From NCBI RefSeq assembly GCF_014333425.1, contig NZ_JACRYT010000003.1, positions 62,001 through 126,000 of the forward strand: 64,000 nucleotides of DNA, read 5' to 3'. Both the position numbers and the translations under genes were made by a program. Positions 35,167-46,256 of the stretch are shown piece after piece. The notes beneath the pieces are model-generated. The model made no database searches. It was given only the letters and a program-made list of their open reading frames with translations, and was not told the origin of the DNA. This DNA is from Zhenpiania hominis. Its GTDB lineage: Bacteria > Bacillota > Clostridia > Peptostreptococcales > Anaerovoracaceae. The first letter of the stretch is position 1, and every line of letters starts with the position of its first letter.

Positions 35167-35790
35167 ATGAAGATCATCAATATGCCCAGCGGACCGCTGG
35201 CAGTAAACACCTATCTGGCCTTTGACGAAGATACGAAAAAAGGATTTATTGTAGATCCGGGCGGATATAATCCGCAGCTGACACAGAGAATCGCAAGCGA
35301 AGGGCTTGACATTGAATATATTATACTGACCCATGGTCACAGTGACCATATCGGAGGCGTAAAGCAGCATAAGGAAGAGCTGCCTCACGCAAAGCTGGTC
35401 GCCGATGCCGCGGAAGTGCCGATGCTGGCGGACGCGGCAGCGAATATGAGTACTATGATGGGCGGGGCAGTCACCTTGACCCCGGACATTACGGTAAACG
35501 ATGGAGATACGCTGCAGGTGGGGAACATGGAACTGAAATTCCTTCATACACCGGGCCATTCTCCGGGGGGTATGTGCATCGTGACCGGCAATGTCGTATT
35601 CAGCGGCGATACGCTCTTCTGCGCTTCCATCGGAAGAACGGATTTCCCGGGATGCTCCTTTAACGATCTGGCGGAGGCTATCCGCACAAAGCTGTATGTC
35701 CTGCCGGATGACACCCAGGTTCTGCCGGGCCACATGGGACCGACCACAATCGGCTATGAAAAGGAGAATAACCCATTTGTACGCCCTTAA
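35167..35790 (+). CDS. MBL-fold (glyoxalase II-like) metallo-hydrolase
   Basis: A 207-residue hydrolase of the metallo-beta-lactamase fold. Metal ligands are THGHSDH near residues 57-63, HTPGHSPG near 127-134, the bridging Asp in FSGDTLF near 147 and a late His in LPGHMGP near 190. The size is that of single-domain glyoxalase II-like proteins of the YcbL group; the substrate is probably a thioester but is not proven. AAGGAGAAGGAG precedes the ATG. Its 3' end overlaps the hemZ start by 14 nt. Confidence 0.9.
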   Translation: MKIINMPSGPLAVNTYLAFDEDTKKGFIVDPGGYNPQLTQRIASEGLDIEYIILTHGHSDHIGGVKQHKEELPHAKLVADAAEVPMLADAAANMSTMMGGAVTLTPDITVNDGDTLQVGNMELKFLHTPGHSPGGMCIVTGNVVFSGDTLFCASIGRTDFPGCSFNDLAEAIRTKLYVLPDDTQVLPGHMGPTTIGYEKENNPFVRP

Positions 35791-37138
35791 ACTGGAAAAT
35801 GTAAAAAATCGGAATCTTTACGAGGAACTGATTAAACTGTTTCTCCCTCCTTCCCGGTACCGGATCTTTACGGACAGCGACGCGGAGATCCCGGAAGACG
35901 CGGTTATTTTCCGGGAAGAAGGCGATAAAGATGAGGTCAAGCGGCAGATTTACCAGTATCTGAACCAGCAGACCGGACTACGGCCAAAGTGGGGCATTCT
36001 CACAGGCATCCGTCCCGTAAAACTGGCTGGAGAGCTGTGCCGGAAGCTGGGAAGCGAAGAGGCCGCGGAAAACTATTTACAAGAAAAATATTATGTAAAC
36101 AAGAAAAAGACAGAGCTTCTGCTGCGGCTTTACCGCGATCAGCAAAGGGAGCTTGGGGTTCCGGAGGAAAAATCGGCGGGAATCTATATCGGCATTCCTT
36201 TCTGCCCCACCAGATGTCTCTATTGTTCCTTTACGTCAAATCAGGCAGATCCGGAAGAGATGGAGCGATATCTGGAGGCGCTGTTTTCGGAAATCGCGTT
36301 TGTCGGGAGGAATATGCGCCGGGATGGGATTTTCGCGGAGTCGATCTACATAGGAGGTGGAACGCCTACTTCCCTGGACGCCGGACAGCTGGAAAGGCTG
36401 CTTTCCCAGATCCGGACCCACTTTGATCTGTCGCGGCTTCGGGAGTTTACTGTGGAAGCGGGAAGACCCGATACGGTGACGCAGGAAAAGCTGGAAGTCC
36501 TGCGTTCCTTCGGCGTGGATCGGATCAGTATTAATCCGCAGTCCATGCACGATAAAACCCTCGAAACCATTGGACGTTCCCACAGTACCCGGGATACCCT
36601 GCGGGCCTTCACGGCCGCGAGGAAAACAGGCGGCTTTCTCATCAATATGGATCTGATTGCCGGCCTTCCGGGAGAAACCACAGAGGATTTCGAAGACTCT
36701 CTGCGGAAGACAGCGGAGCTTATGCCGGATAATATCACTCTCCACACCCTGGCGGTCAAACGTTCCTCCAGGCTGAAAGAGATGGATGAGCATTTTCATT
36801 ACCGGTTTCAGGAGCAGACCGAAGAAATGCTGGAAAAGGCAAGAGCCTTTCTTACGGAAAAGGGCTGGCGCCCCTATTATCTGTACCGCCAGAAGCATAC
36901 GGCGGGAAGTACGGAAAATCTGGGATACTGCCGGGATCATTCCATGAGCGTGTATAATGTCCGCATTATGGAGGAGGCGCAGAGCATTATCGCCCTGGGC
37001 GCCGGAGGAATCACAAAAGTGTATTACCCGCGGGAAAACCGGCTGGAGCGGGTGCCGAACGTGTCAAATTATGAGATTTATATAGAACGCATTGAGGAAA
37101 TGCTGGAGCGAAAGAGAAAGAATTTATTCAGGAGGTAA
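35777..37138 (+). CDS. hemZ: Coproporphyrinogen dehydrogenase HemZ (radical SAM)
   Basis: A 453-residue radical SAM protein with cluster motif CPTRCLYCSFTS near residue 143, followed by IYIGGGTPTSLD and the HemN-type core. HemZ has a distinctive N-terminal domain of about 130 residues that is present here. I infer a TTG start at 35777, since AAGGAG lies 10 nt before it and the N-terminus then aligns with the family (LYALKLEN); the frame is open further upstream but inside the preceding gene. Whether HemZ really oxidises coproporphyrinogen in anaerobes without other heme genes is uncertain. hisS follows after 3 nt. Confidence 0.9.
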   Translation: MYALKLENVKNRNLYEELIKLFLPPSRYRIFTDSDAEIPEDAVIFREEGDKDEVKRQIYQYLNQQTGLRPKWGILTGIRPVKLAGELCRKLGSEEAAENYLQEKYYVNKKKTELLLRLYRDQQRELGVPEEKSAGIYIGIPFCPTRCLYCSFTSNQADPEEMERYLEALFSEIAFVGRNMRRDGIFAESIYIGGGTPTSLDAGQLERLLSQIRTHFDLSRLREFTVEAGRPDTVTQEKLEVLRSFGVDRISINPQSMHDKTLETIGRSHSTRDTLRAFTAARKTGGFLINMDLIAGLPGETTEDFEDSLRKTAELMPDNITLHTLAVKRSSRLKEMDEHFHYRFQEQTEEMLEKARAFLTEKGWRPYYLYRQKHTAGSTENLGYCRDHSMSVYNVRIMEEAQSIIALGAGGITKVYYPRENRLERVPNVSNYEIYIERIEEMLERKRKNLFRR

Positions 37139-37141
37139 ATC

Positions 37142-38395
37142 ATGTTAACGAGCGCACCAAAAGGTACAAAGGATATATTACCGTCACAGGTGTACAAATG
37201 GCATTATGTCGAAAAAGCCTTCGCGGATCTTTGCGGCAGGTATGGATTTTCGGAAATCCGCACCCCGAGTTTTGAGCATACGGAACTGTTCGCCAGAGGC
37301 GTAGGCGATACCACCGATATTGTACAGAAGGAAATGTATACCTTTGAGGACTACGGAAAGAGAAGCATTACACTGAAACCGGAAGGGACTTCTCCGGTAG
37401 CCCGCGCCTTTGTGGAGCACAAAGCCTATGCCGATGTGCAGCCCACCAAATATTATTACAACACCCCTTGCTTCCGTTATGAAAAGCCTCAGTCCGGCCG
37501 TCTGCGGGCCTTTCACCAGTTCGGCGTGGAAGTGTTCGGCACCAGCGATATGATCGCGGACGCGGAAGTCATCTGCCTTGCCAACGATTTTCTGCAGGAA
37601 CTGGGGATCAAAAACGTGGAATTGCAAATCAACAGTGTAGGATGTCCGGAATGCAGGAAAGCTCACAGAAAAGCTCTGCGGGATTTTCTGCGTCCAAAAT
37701 ACGATGAACTCTGCGACACCTGCAAAGACAGGTATGAAAGAAATCCGCTGCGGATTTTGGATTGTAAATCTCCGGTCTGCCAGGAGCTTGTAAAGGGCGC
37801 GCCGCTGATGATCGATTATCTGTGCGATGACTGTAAACAATCCTTTGAGCAGGTTCAGAAAAATCTTACCAGCATGGGGGTTGAATTTGTTGTTAATCCG
37901 GGAATCGTAAGAGGGCTGGATTATTATACAAAGACTGCCTTTGAATTTGTTACGACCAGTATCGGGGCACAGGGAACCGTCTGTGGAGGCGGCAGATACG
38001 ATCATTTGATGGAGGAGCTGGGAGGACCGCCAATTCCCGGCGTAGGATTCGGTCTGGGAATCGAGCGTCTGCTCCTTACCATGGAGGCAAACGGAATCGA
38101 GATTCCTGAGCCGGACACGACGGAAGTGTTCATCGCGGTCATGGGAGATGAAGCAAAGGCCTTCGGGCTTAAGCTGCTGCACCAGCTGCGGCAGAAGGGC
38201 GTGCGGGCGGAAATGGACTCCCTTGCCCGAAATATCAAGGGACAGTTCAAATACGCCAACCGGATTCACGCCAAGAAAACCGTTGTAATCGGAGAAAACG
38301 AGCTGGCGGAAAAGAAAGTGTCCATCAAGGATATGGCGACCTCGGAGCAGAGGGAAGTGGATATGGACAATATTTTGCAGGAACTGATAAATTAG
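37142..38395 (+). CDS. hisS: Histidyl-tRNA synthetase
   Basis: A 417-residue class II synthetase. Motif 1 region lies near TPSFEHTELFARGVG, motif 2 near FRYEKPQSGRLRAFHQ (about 112-127), and the histidine-specific GLDYYTKTAFEF near 258. Motif 3 is GFGLGIERLL near 300, and a C-terminal anticodon-binding domain starts near 325. AGGAGG lies 6 nt before the ATG. The hisS-aspS order is typical of Firmicutes; no T-box leader is present because both genes are internal to an operon. Confidence 0.97.
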   Translation: MLTSAPKGTKDILPSQVYKWHYVEKAFADLCGRYGFSEIRTPSFEHTELFARGVGDTTDIVQKEMYTFEDYGKRSITLKPEGTSPVARAFVEHKAYADVQPTKYYYNTPCFRYEKPQSGRLRAFHQFGVEVFGTSDMIADAEVICLANDFLQELGIKNVELQINSVGCPECRKAHRKALRDFLRPKYDELCDTCKDRYERNPLRILDCKSPVCQELVKGAPLMIDYLCDDCKQSFEQVQKNLTSMGVEFVVNPGIVRGLDYYTKTAFEFVTTSIGAQGTVCGGGRYDHLMEELGGPPIPGVGFGLGIERLLLTMEANGIEIPEPDTTEVFIAVMGDEAKAFGLKLLHQLRQKGVRAEMDSLARNIKGQFKYANRIHAKKTVVIGENELAEKKVSIKDMATSEQREVDMDNILQELIN

Positions 38396-38404
38396 GAGAC
38401 AAGA

Positions 38405-40180
38405 ATGAGCGATATTTACAAGAAGACCCACATGTGCGGGGTTCTGACGGAAAAAAACATTGAGGAACAGGTTGTGCTGAACGGCTGGGTACAGAAAAGA
38501 AGAAACCTGGGAGGCCTGATTTTCTGCGACATCCGGGATAAAACCGGAATCGTGCAGGTTGTGTTCAACGATAAAATTCCTCAGGAGCTGTTTGAAAAGG
38601 CGGACCGGCTGCGCAGCGAGTACGTTGTGGGAGTAAAGGGGATCGTAAAAGAGCGGGAATCCAAAAATCCGGATCTTGCTACCGGCGGGATTGAAGTGTT
38701 CGCGGAGGATCTGGTAATCTACTCGGAAGCGGATACGCCGCCGATTTACATTAAAGACGATGATAACGTAGATGACAATCTGCGTCTGAAATATCGGTAT
38801 CTGGATCTGAGAAAGCATAAAATGCAGCAGAACCTGACCTTCCGCCACAAGCTGACCAAGCTGGCGAGAGATTATTTTGACAGCCAGGGATTTACGGAAG
38901 TGGAAACGCCTATGATGATCAAATCCACGCCGGAAGGGGCGAGAGACTATCTGGTTCCCAGCCGGGTAAGCCCGGGAAGCTTTTACGCGCTGCCTCAGTC
39001 ACCGCAGATGTACAAGCAGCTGCTGATGGTTGCGGGTACGGATCGGTATATGCAGATCGTAAAATGCTTCCGTGACGAGGATCTGCGCGCGGATCGGCAG
39101 CCGGAATTTACGCAGATCGACCTGGAAATGTCCTTTGTGGATCAGGACGATGTCATCGAGATTCAGGAAGGCTTTCTGAAACGGGTTTTTAAAGAACTGA
39201 TGAACATTGAGATTGAAACGCCCTTTCCGCGGATTTCCTATCAGGAAGCCATGGAACGCTACGGGAGCGATAAACCGGACACCCGGTTCGGCTTTGAGCT
39301 TAAGAAATTAAACGATATTGTTTCCGGATGCGAATTCAAAGTCTTTACCGACGCCCTGGCGGCGGGAGGCGATGTGCGGGGAATCTGTATTACCGGAGGC
39401 GCGTCTCAGTATACGAGAAAGAAAATCGACAAACTGACGGAAGCGGTAAAAAGTTACGGCGCCAAAGGCATGGTATGGATCAAGATAGAAGAAGATAAGA
39501 TCGCTTCTTCCGTAAACAAGTTCTTCTCCCCGGAAGAACTGGGAAAGATCGCGAATGTCTTTGAGGCGAAGGCAGGAGATCTGATTCTGATCATTTCTGA
39601 TAAAAAACAAGTGGTTTTCGACAGCTTAGGATTCCTGCGCCGCCACATTGCCGGGGAAATGGGACTTTTAGACGATCACCAGTACAACCTTCTCTGGGTA
39701 GTGGACTTTCCACTCTATGAGTACGATGAGGAAACAGGCGAGTATCACGCGAAGCATCATCCGTTTACGTCTCCGAATCCGGAGGATCTGGATCGGCTGG
39801 AAAGCGATCCCGGAAGTGTCAAGGCGCAGGCCTATGACATTGTGTTAAACGGCGTGGAGCTGGGCGGAGGCAGTATCCGTATCCATGATCGGAATCTGCA
39901 GGAGAGAATGTTCAGAGTGCTGGGATTATCCCAGGAAGAAATTGACGAAAAGTTCGGGTTCCTTGTGGAAGCCTTCAAATACGGCGCGCCGCCTCACGGC
40001 GGACTTGCTTACGGCCTCGACCGGCTGGTAATGCTGCTGACTCACCAGAGCAGCATTCGGGAAGTCATCGCCTTCCCAAAGAATCAGGCGGCTCAGTGCA
40101 TGGTAAGCCAGGCGCCTTCGCCGGTCAGCGAAGAGCAGCTGGCGGAACTGGGAATCCGGCTTGAAAAGACAGAGGAATGA
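38405..40180 (+). CDS. aspS: Aspartyl-tRNA synthetase
   Basis: A 591-residue class II synthetase of bacterial type. It has an N-terminal OB-fold ([22 protein letters not shown] at 22-43, shown here in part), a catalytic core with [12 protein letters not shown] near 199 and [18 protein letters not shown] near 220, a GAD insertion domain at about 300-420, and motif 3 [13 protein letters not shown] near 540. It overlaps nadD by 4 nt (ATGA). I cannot tell whether it is discriminating or also charges tRNA-Asn. Confidence 0.97.
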   Translation: MSDIYKKTHMCGVLTEKNIEEQVVLNGWVQKRRNLGGLIFCDIRDKTGIVQVVFNDKIPQELFEKADRLRSEYVVGVKGIVKERESKNPDLATGGIEVFAEDLVIYSEADTPPIYIKDDDNVDDNLRLKYRYLDLRKHKMQQNLTFRHKLTKLARDYFDSQGFTEVETPMMIKSTPEGARDYLVPSRVSPGSFYALPQSPQMYKQLLMVAGTDRYMQIVKCFRDEDLRADRQPEFTQIDLEMSFVDQDDVIEIQEGFLKRVFKELMNIEIETPFPRISYQEAMERYGSDKPDTRFGFELKKLNDIVSGCEFKVFTDALAAGGDVRGICITGGASQYTRKKIDKLTEAVKSYGAKGMVWIKIEEDKIASSVNKFFSPEELGKIANVFEAKAGDLILIISDKKQVVFDSLGFLRRHIAGEMGLLDDHQYNLLWVVDFPLYEYDEETGEYHAKHHPFTSPNPEDLDRLESDPGSVKAQAYDIVLNGVELGGGSIRIHDRNLQERMFRVLGLSQEEIDEKFGFLVEAFKYGAPPHGGLAYGLDRLVMLLTHQSSIREVIAFPKNQAAQCMVSQAPSPVSEEQLAELGIRLEKTEE

Positions 40181-40785
40181 AACGAATCGGAATTTTAGGC
40201 GGGACCTTTGATCCCATACACAACGGACATATTGGTCTGGCGGAGGATGCCATGGAGCAGGCGGGGCTTGCTAAGGTCATTCTCATTCCCGCCAGGCTGC
40301 AGCCTTTCAAATTAGATAAACAGATAACCGAAGGGAATTACAGGCTGGAAATGGCGAAGCTTGCGGCAGCCCCGATAAAAGGCTTGGAGGTCTCTGACTA
40401 CGAGCTGCGGCATGATAGTATTTCCTACACTTATAAAACATTGCGGGCTATGGTTTTGGAGGAAGGGCTGGAAAAAAAATCCTGTCTGTATTTTATCACC
40501 GGAACAGACGCGTTTTTGAAGGTTTCCACTTGGAAACACGCAGAAGAGATGCTCCGAAATTATTCCTTCGCGGTAGGCTCACGTCCTGGGTACCGGGACG
40601 CGGAACTCGACCAGTGTATAGAGCGTCTTAAAACCGTCTATAATACAGATATTGTAAAAATCGAAAACCGGAAGCGGGATATTTCCGCCACCGAAATCCG
40701 GCATCGGCTGGAAGGAGGAAAGAGTCTGTCCGGTCTGGTTCCGGAAGCAGTAGAAAGGTACATTGAAGAACATGGACTCTATTGA
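40177..40785 (+). CDS. nadD: Nicotinate-nucleotide adenylyltransferase
   Basis: A 202-residue enzyme that adenylates nicotinate mononucleotide in NAD synthesis. [11 protein letters not shown] at residues 8-18 is the nucleotide-binding motif and SATEIRHRL near 168 is the second signature. Its ATG overlaps the aspS stop. The nadD-yqeK-rsfS block that follows is conserved across Firmicutes. Confidence 0.96.
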   Translation: MKRIGILGGTFDPIHNGHIGLAEDAMEQAGLAKVILIPARLQPFKLDKQITEGNYRLEMAKLAAAPIKGLEVSDYELRHDSISYTYKTLRAMVLEEGLEKKSCLYFITGTDAFLKVSTWKHAEEMLRNYSFAVGSRPGYRDAELDQCIERLKTVYNTDIVKIENRKRDISATEIRHRLEGGKSLSGLVPEAVERYIEEHGLY

Positions 40786-41338
40786 GACTTATATTAAAAA
40801 GAATCTGTCGGAGAAACGCAGAAAACATGTATACGGGGTCGTCCATACGGCTCAGAAGCTGGCAGGGCAGTACGGATGCGATCGGGAAAAAGCAAAGCTC
40901 GCGGCCTTGTTTCACGATATGTTCCGCAGTACGCCTGTCGATGTGCTGAATATGTACGTACGGCAGCTGGAGATGGATCCGGTTTATCTGGACAACGCTA
41001 ATCTGGCTCACGGACCGATTGCGGCAAAGATTATGAAACGGGATTACGGTATTACCGATCCGGATCTGTTGAACGCGGTAAGGTATCATACCACCGGAAG
41101 GGCAGGAATGTCTCTTTTGGAAAAGGTGCTTTATCTTGCCGACGCTATCGAGCCGGGGAGGAATTATCCGGGGGTGGAAGAGATAAGAAAACGAGCGGAA
41201 ACCTCGCTGGATGACGCCTGTCTGCTTTCGATGGAACGTTCCATCCGGTATATAGAAGAAAGGGGATTGTTTCTCCACGAAGATACGATAAAAGCGCGAG
41301 AGGATTTAAAAAAGAAGGGAGAAAAAAATGGATTGTAA
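40772..41338 (+). CDS. yqeK: YqeK-family HD hydrolase (Ap4A hydrolase)
   Basis: A 188-residue HD-domain protein. HVYGVVHTA near 20, FHDMFR near 48, HGPIAAKIM near 80, YHTTGR near 105 and LADAIEPGR near 122 provide the metal ligands of the YqeK family, which cleaves diadenosine tetraphosphate symmetrically. I set the start at ATG 40772; a TTG at 40763 is possible. It overlaps nadD by 14 nt and rsfS by 11 nt, so the genes are translationally linked. Confidence 0.92.
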   Translation: MDSIETYIKKNLSEKRRKHVYGVVHTAQKLAGQYGCDREKAKLAALFHDMFRSTPVDVLNMYVRQLEMDPVYLDNANLAHGPIAAKIMKRDYGITDPDLLNAVRYHTTGRAGMSLLEKVLYLADAIEPGRNYPGVEEIRKRAETSLDDACLLSMERSIRYIEERGLFLHEDTIKAREDLKKKGEKNGL

Positions 41339-41672
41339 GGACATGGCACTTTTTGCGGCAAACGTCCTGGACAACAAGAAAGCCAGAGATATTGTAGCGA
41401 TTCATATCGGCAGCAAGGCAGCCTTTGCCGATTATATGGTACTCGCTTCCGGCGGAAGCGAGCGGCAGGTCGGTACTTTGTGCGACGAACTGGAAGAGCA
41501 GTTTGAAAAAGAGGGCGTCTTTGTAAAAAGCATTGAGGGAAAGAAGACCTCCGGCTGGATATTGATGGACTACGGTGATATTATTGTAAACCTGCTGACC
41601 GTCGAGATGCGGGAAAAATATAATATCGAAAAAGTCTGGGGAGACTGCGAATTTTTAAACCTGGAGGATTAA
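41328..41672 (+). CDS. rsfS: Ribosomal silencing factor RsfS
   Basis: A 114-residue protein of the RsfS/Iojap family, which binds L14 and blocks joining of ribosomal subunits when nutrients are short. Family features are [27 protein letters not shown] near 38-52, and [15 protein letters not shown] near 78. GAAGGGAG precedes the ATG inside yqeK. leuS starts 1 nt after its stop. Confidence 0.95.
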   Translation: MDCKDMALFAANVLDNKKARDIVAIHIGSKAAFADYMVLASGGSERQVGTLCDELEEQFEKEGVFVKSIEGKKTSGWILMDYGDIIVNLLTVEMREKYNIEKVWGDCEFLNLED

Positions 41673-41673
41673 G

Positions 41674-44142
41674 ATGATAGAAAAATACGATTTTGCTGAG
41701 ATTGAAAAGAAATGGCAGAAAAAATGGAAGGATGCCGATATCTTCAAGACAACAGAAGATGAGAGCAAAGAAAAATACTATGTTCTGGAAATGTTCCCAT
41801 ACCCGTCCGGAAAATTACATATGGGGCATGTGCGGAACTATTCCATCGGTGATGTCATTGCCAGATTTAAAACCATGAAGGGTTTTAATGTACTGCATCC
41901 TATGGGATGGGACTCTTTCGGCCTTCCCGCGGAAAACGCTGCCATCAAGCACGGCGCCGCTCCCAGCGAATGGACCTGGAACAACATCAACGAAATGCGG
42001 GATCAGCTGGCGGAGCTGGGGCTTTCCTATGACTGGGACCGGGAAGTGGCTACCTGTCACCCGGATTATTACAAATGGATGCAGTGGATCTTTATCCAGT
42101 TTTACAACAAGGGCCTTGCCTATAAAAAGGAAAACCCGGTAAACTGGTGTCCGAGCTGCCAGACGGTGCTTGCCAACGAACAGGTAGTAGACGGAAAATG
42201 CGAACGCTGCGGCGCGGAAGTAGGGAAAAAAGAACTTTCCCAGTGGTACTTTAAAATTACCGATTATGCCGAACGTCTGCTTTCCAACCTGGAAAAGCTG
42301 CCGGGCTGGCCGGACAAGGTCAAGACTATGCAGAAGAATTGGATCGGCAAGAGCATCGGCGCGGAAGTCACCTTTGAGATTGAGGGATTTGACAAGGGTC
42401 TGGATATTTTCACAACCCGCCCGGATACCCTCTATGGGGTAACCTACATGGTTCTGGCGCCGGAGCACCCGTATGTGAAGGAACTGACCGCGGGAACACA
42501 GTACGAGCCGGCAGTGGCCGCGTATCTGGATAGGGTGCAGCACATGACCGACATTGAACGGACTTCCACGACAAATGAAAAGACCGGTGAATTTATCGGA
42601 AGATACGCGATCAATCCGGTGAACGGAAAGAAAGTGCCGATCTATATTTCCGACTATGTTCTGATGGATTACGGAACGGGAGCCATTATGGCGGTACCGG
42701 CCCATGACCAGAGAGACTTTGAGTTCGCCAAAAAGTTCGGACTGGATATCATTCCTGTTGTGGATACGGACGATCCGGAGATCGACGTTTACAACCTGAA
42801 AGAAGCCTTTGCTGCCGAAGGCAATATGATCAACTCGGAAATGTTTACCGGCATGAACAACAAAGAAGCGATCGTCAAAATCATCGATTATCTGGAGGAA
42901 AAGGGAATCGGCAAAAAGTCCATTAATTACCGCCTTCGCGACTGGCTGATTTCCAGACAGCGGTACTGGGGAACTCCGATTCCGATGATCTACTGCGACT
43001 CCTGCGGCTGGGTTCCGGAAAAAGAAGAAAACCTTCCGGTTCTGCTGCCGACGGACGTAGAGTTTACCGGAAAGGGTGAATCTCCGCTGACCACCAGCAA
43101 GACCTTTGCCCACGCGGTCTGCCCGAAGTGCGGAAAGCCTGCGAGAAGGGAAATGGATACCATGGATACCTTCCTGGACTCTTCCTGGTATTTTCTGCGC
43201 TACTGCGACGCTAAAAATGACAAGGAAGCCTTTAATCTGGACAAGGTGAAATACTGGATGAGTGTGGATCAGTACATCGGCGGCGTGGAGCACGCGATTC
43301 TGCATCTGATGTACGCCCGGTTCTTCCAGATGGCTCTTTACGATCTGGGACTTGTCAATACCGAGGAACCGTTTATCAACCTGCTGACCCAGGGCATGGT
43401 AATCAAAGATGGCAAGAAGATGTCCAAATCCATCGGAAACGTCGTAAGCCCAGCGGAAATCATTGAAAAATATGGCGCGGACACGGCGAGGCTTTTCATT
43501 TTGTTCGCGGCTCCTCCGGAAAGGGAACTGGATTGGTCCGACAAGGGCGTAGAGGGAAGCTACCGCTTCTTAAACCGCGTACACAGGCTGGTCTTTGAAT
43601 TCGCGGAACAATGCAAAAACGCGCCTGCGGAATACAAGTTGGAAAACAAGGCGGATAAGGAGCTTGCCTACGCTATGAACTATACCATCAAAAAGGTATC
43701 CGATGATGTGGGCGGAAGATTTAATTTTAATACCGCCATCAGCTCGATTATGGAGCTGGTAAACGAAATGTATAAATACAAAGAAGGAACCATCAACCAG
43801 GGGCTCTTTAAGGCAGCGATCGAAAACCTGGTGCTGGTACTGTCTCCGTTTACTCCTCATATCTGCGAAGAAATGTGGGAGCATCTGGGACACGACACCT
43901 TTATCTATAGCGAAGCCTGGCCGGTATGCGACGAAAGCGCGCTGGTGCGCGATACCATTGAAATCGTCGTGCAGATTAACGGAAAAGTAAAAGAAAAGAT
44001 GGATATACCGGCAGGACTTGGAAAAGACGAACTGGAAAAGCTGGCTATGGAAAATGAAAAAGTACAGAAATTAACGAGCGGCAAGAACGTTGTAAAAGTA
44101 ATTGCAGTGCCAGGAAAACTTGTTAATATTGTCGTAAAATAA
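41674..44142 (+). CDS. leuS: Leucyl-tRNA synthetase
   Basis: An 822-residue class I synthetase. HIGH motif is [12 protein letters not shown] at about 43-54; the editing domain spans about 225-420 with TTRPDTLYG near 247; a zinc-type Cys cluster (CPSC...CERC) lies near 155-175; KMSKS is [10 protein letters not shown] near 577; an anticodon domain and C-terminal extension follow. GGAGG lies 6 nt before the ATG within the end of rsfS. Length is standard. Confidence 0.97.
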   Translation: MIEKYDFAEIEKKWQKKWKDADIFKTTEDESKEKYYVLEMFPYPSGKLHMGHVRNYSIGDVIARFKTMKGFNVLHPMGWDSFGLPAENAAIKHGAAPSEWTWNNINEMRDQLAELGLSYDWDREVATCHPDYYKWMQWIFIQFYNKGLAYKKENPVNWCPSCQTVLANEQVVDGKCERCGAEVGKKELSQWYFKITDYAERLLSNLEKLPGWPDKVKTMQKNWIGKSIGAEVTFEIEGFDKGLDIFTTRPDTLYGVTYMVLAPEHPYVKELTAGTQYEPAVAAYLDRVQHMTDIERTSTTNEKTGEFIGRYAINPVNGKKVPIYISDYVLMDYGTGAIMAVPAHDQRDFEFAKKFGLDIIPVVDTDDPEIDVYNLKEAFAAEGNMINSEMFTGMNNKEAIVKIIDYLEEKGIGKKSINYRLRDWLISRQRYWGTPIPMIYCDSCGWVPEKEENLPVLLPTDVEFTGKGESPLTTSKTFAHAVCPKCGKPARREMDTMDTFLDSSWYFLRYCDAKNDKEAFNLDKVKYWMSVDQYIGGVEHAILHLMYARFFQMALYDLGLVNTEEPFINLLTQGMVIKDGKKMSKSIGNVVSPAEIIEKYGADTARLFILFAAPPERELDWSDKGVEGSYRFLNRVHRLVFEFAEQCKNAPAEYKLENKADKELAYAMNYTIKKVSDDVGGRFNFNTAISSIMELVNEMYKYKEGTINQGLFKAAIENLVLVLSPFTPHICEEMWEHLGHDTFIYSEAWPVCDESALVRDTIEIVVQINGKVKEKMDIPAGLGKDELEKLAMENEKVQKLTSGKNVVKVIAVPGKLVNIVVK

Positions 44143-44195
44143 CATTTCTCAGCTTTTCTTGAAAAACGAAAAGAAAGAAGAGAGAACGAAAATAA

Positions 44196-45887
44196 ATGAG
44201 AACGAAACAACAGAATAAAAACAATAACCGGGGCGGGGCGCCGATTAAAATCATCCCACTTGGCGGATTAAAAGAGATCGGAAAAAACATGACGGTTTTA
44301 GAGTACAGGGATGAGATCCTGATTATCGACTGCGGTCTGTCTTTTCCGGATGACGATATGTTCGGCATTGATATGGTTATTCCGGATTTTGACTATCTGA
44401 TTCAGAACCGCAAAAAGATCAAGGGAATGGTTATCACTCACGGACACGAAGATCATATCGGGGCGATTCCTTATCTTCTGAAAGAACTGAATGTCCCGAT
44501 TTACGGAACGCGTTTTCCTCTGGGTCTGATCGAAAACAAACTCAAGGAGCATGGTCTGAAGGGAAGGCTTCATCCAATCAAAGCGGGACAGAAATTCAGG
44601 CTCGGAGTATTTGAAGTGGAAACCATCCGCATCACCCACTCTATCGCGGATTCTATCTGCCTGTGCATCAATACGCCGGCAGGTCGGATTTTCCACACCG
44701 GCGACTTTAAGATCGACTATACGCCGGTAGACGGCGAGACCCTGGACTTCGCCAGGCTGGCGGAGCTGGGCTCAAAGGGCGTGCTGCTGATGATGGCAGA
44801 CAGCACCAACGCGACGAGAAAAGGCTACACAGAATCAGAACGGGTGGTAGGGCGCACCCTGGAAGGAATTTTCCGTCGTTCCCAGACGAGAATCATCATT
44901 GCTACTTTTTCTTCCAATGTTCACAGACTGCAGAAGATCATTGACATCGCGGTTCTGTGCAAACGAAAAGTAGCGGTTTCGGGCCGCAGTATGGTCAATG
45001 TGGTGGAACTGGCACAGCAGCTGGGATACATTAAAATCCCCGCCAACGTACTGGTAGACATTAACAAGATCCGCAGCATCCCGGACAAGGAACTGGTTAT
45101 TATCACCACAGGAAGCCAGGGAGAGCCTATGTCGGCTCTGGCGCGGATGGCAACCTCGGAGCATAAGGCTGTGAAAATAAAGAAAGGGGACATGGTAATC
45201 CTTTCGTCAACGCCGGTACCGGGAAATGAAAAAACCGTATCCAATGTTGTCAACCGCCTCTTTGAAAAGGGAGCGGAGGTCATTTATTCGGATATCGCCG
45301 ATACTCACGTATCCGGTCATGCTTGCCAGGAAGAACTGAAGCTGATGCATTCGCTGATCCGGCCGCAGTTTTTCATGCCGGTACACGGAGAATACCGGCA
45401 TCTGAAACGGCACGCGGAAATCGCTCAGTCCCTGGGTATGCCGGAAAATCGGATTTTCATCCTGGAAAACGGAGACGAACTGGATGTCAACCGCAGACAG
45501 GCGAAGATTGTAAAAGGCGTTGCCGACGCGGAAGGTGTCATGGTAGACGGCCTTGGGGTCGGAGATGTGGGGAATATCGTCCTGCGGGACAGAAGGCTCC
45601 TTTCCGAATCCGGACTGATCATCGTGGTTGCCGCCATCGACCGGGCAAACAACCGGGTTTCCTCCGGACCGGATATTATATCCAGAGGATTTGTCTATGT
45701 GCGTGAAAACGAAAAGCTGATTGATGAAGCCTGCGATCTGGCCGCTGATATTCTGGAGCGGTGCTGCAGGAAGAATGTACGAGACTGGAACGCGATGAAA
45801 ACCGCGGTAAGAGACGGGCTGAAAACCTTTATTTACAATAAGACTATGAGAAGCCCGGTCATTCTGCCGATATTTTTGGAGGTATAA
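44196..45887 (+). CDS. rnj: Ribonuclease J
   Basis: A 563-residue beta-CASP metallo-beta-lactamase ribonuclease with endo- and 5'-3' exonuclease activity in mRNA decay and rRNA maturation. Metal motif THGHEDHIGAIPY lies near 80, HTGDFKID near 167, and the beta-CASP motifs GSQGEPMSAL near 305 and PVHGEYRHL near 395 are visible. The N-terminal 18 residues are a basic Asn/Gln-rich extension. Only one RNase J gene is in this window; a second may be elsewhere. Confidence 0.96.
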   Translation: MRTKQQNKNNNRGGAPIKIIPLGGLKEIGKNMTVLEYRDEILIIDCGLSFPDDDMFGIDMVIPDFDYLIQNRKKIKGMVITHGHEDHIGAIPYLLKELNVPIYGTRFPLGLIENKLKEHGLKGRLHPIKAGQKFRLGVFEVETIRITHSIADSICLCINTPAGRIFHTGDFKIDYTPVDGETLDFARLAELGSKGVLLMMADSTNATRKGYTESERVVGRTLEGIFRRSQTRIIIATFSSNVHRLQKIIDIAVLCKRKVAVSGRSMVNVVELAQQLGYIKIPANVLVDINKIRSIPDKELVIITTGSQGEPMSALARMATSEHKAVKIKKGDMVILSSTPVPGNEKTVSNVVNRLFEKGAEVIYSDIADTHVSGHACQEELKLMHSLIRPQFFMPVHGEYRHLKRHAEIAQSLGMPENRIFILENGDELDVNRRQAKIVKGVADAEGVMVDGLGVGDVGNIVLRDRRLLSESGLIIVVAAIDRANNRVSSGPDIISRGFVYVRENEKLIDEACDLAADILERCCRKNVRDWNAMKTAVRDGLKTFIYNKTMRSPVILPIFLEV

Positions 45888-45890
45888 GAA

Positions 45891-46256
45891 ATGAATGTAT
45901 ATGATGAAGCCCACAAGCTGACTCAGGCGATTCGGGAATCGGAAGAGTACAAGCAGTATCAGGCGATCAAAGAAAAAGTAAAGGAAAATCCTCAGTTGGA
46001 AGCGAGTCTCAATGACTTTAAATCCAAGCAGCTTGCCCTGCAGGCGGGACAGATGATGGGACAGCAGATGGATCAGGAGGCAATGGCGCAGATCCAGAGC
46101 CTTTACACCATCCTGGCGCAGGACCCGTTGGCAGCGGAATATTTGCAGTGTGAAATGCGATTTTCCCTGATGATCAATGATGTATATCAGATTCTGTCAG
46201 AAGTAATCGACCTGGGGATTAAAGGAATGGGCGGTGATGCTGCAAATGGCAACTAA
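45891..46256 (+). CDS. YlbF/YmcA family protein
   Basis: A 121-residue, mostly helical protein matching the YlbF family (EAHKLTQAIRESEEYKQYQAI near 6-26 is the typical start). In Bacillus, YlbF, YmcA and YaaT form the Y-complex that guides RNase Y. Here it lies 3 nt after RNase J, which fits a role with RNA decay. A GGAGG site overlaps the end of rnj. It overlaps the next gene. Confidence 0.88.
   Translation: MNVYDEAHKLTQAIRESEEYKQYQAIKEKVKENPQLEASLNDFKSKQLALQAGQMMGQQMDQEAMAQIQSLYTILAQDPLAAEYLQCEMRFSLMINDVYQILSEVIDLGIKGMGGDAANGN

Noticed and set aside
35591..35776. Longer hemZ reading frame starting inside the MBL hydrolase gene
   Set aside because: The extension overlaps the hydrolase almost to its middle and is not HemZ-like; the TTG at 35777 with AAGGAG fits better.
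37100..37141. T-box leader for hisS-aspS
   Set aside because: There are only 3 nt between hemZ and hisS and no specifier or antiterminator structure.
44143..44195. Hairpin CTTTTC/GAAAAG between leuS and rnj as a terminator
   Set aside because: It is AU-rich with 6-bp arms and no T-tract, and the genes appear to continue in one series.
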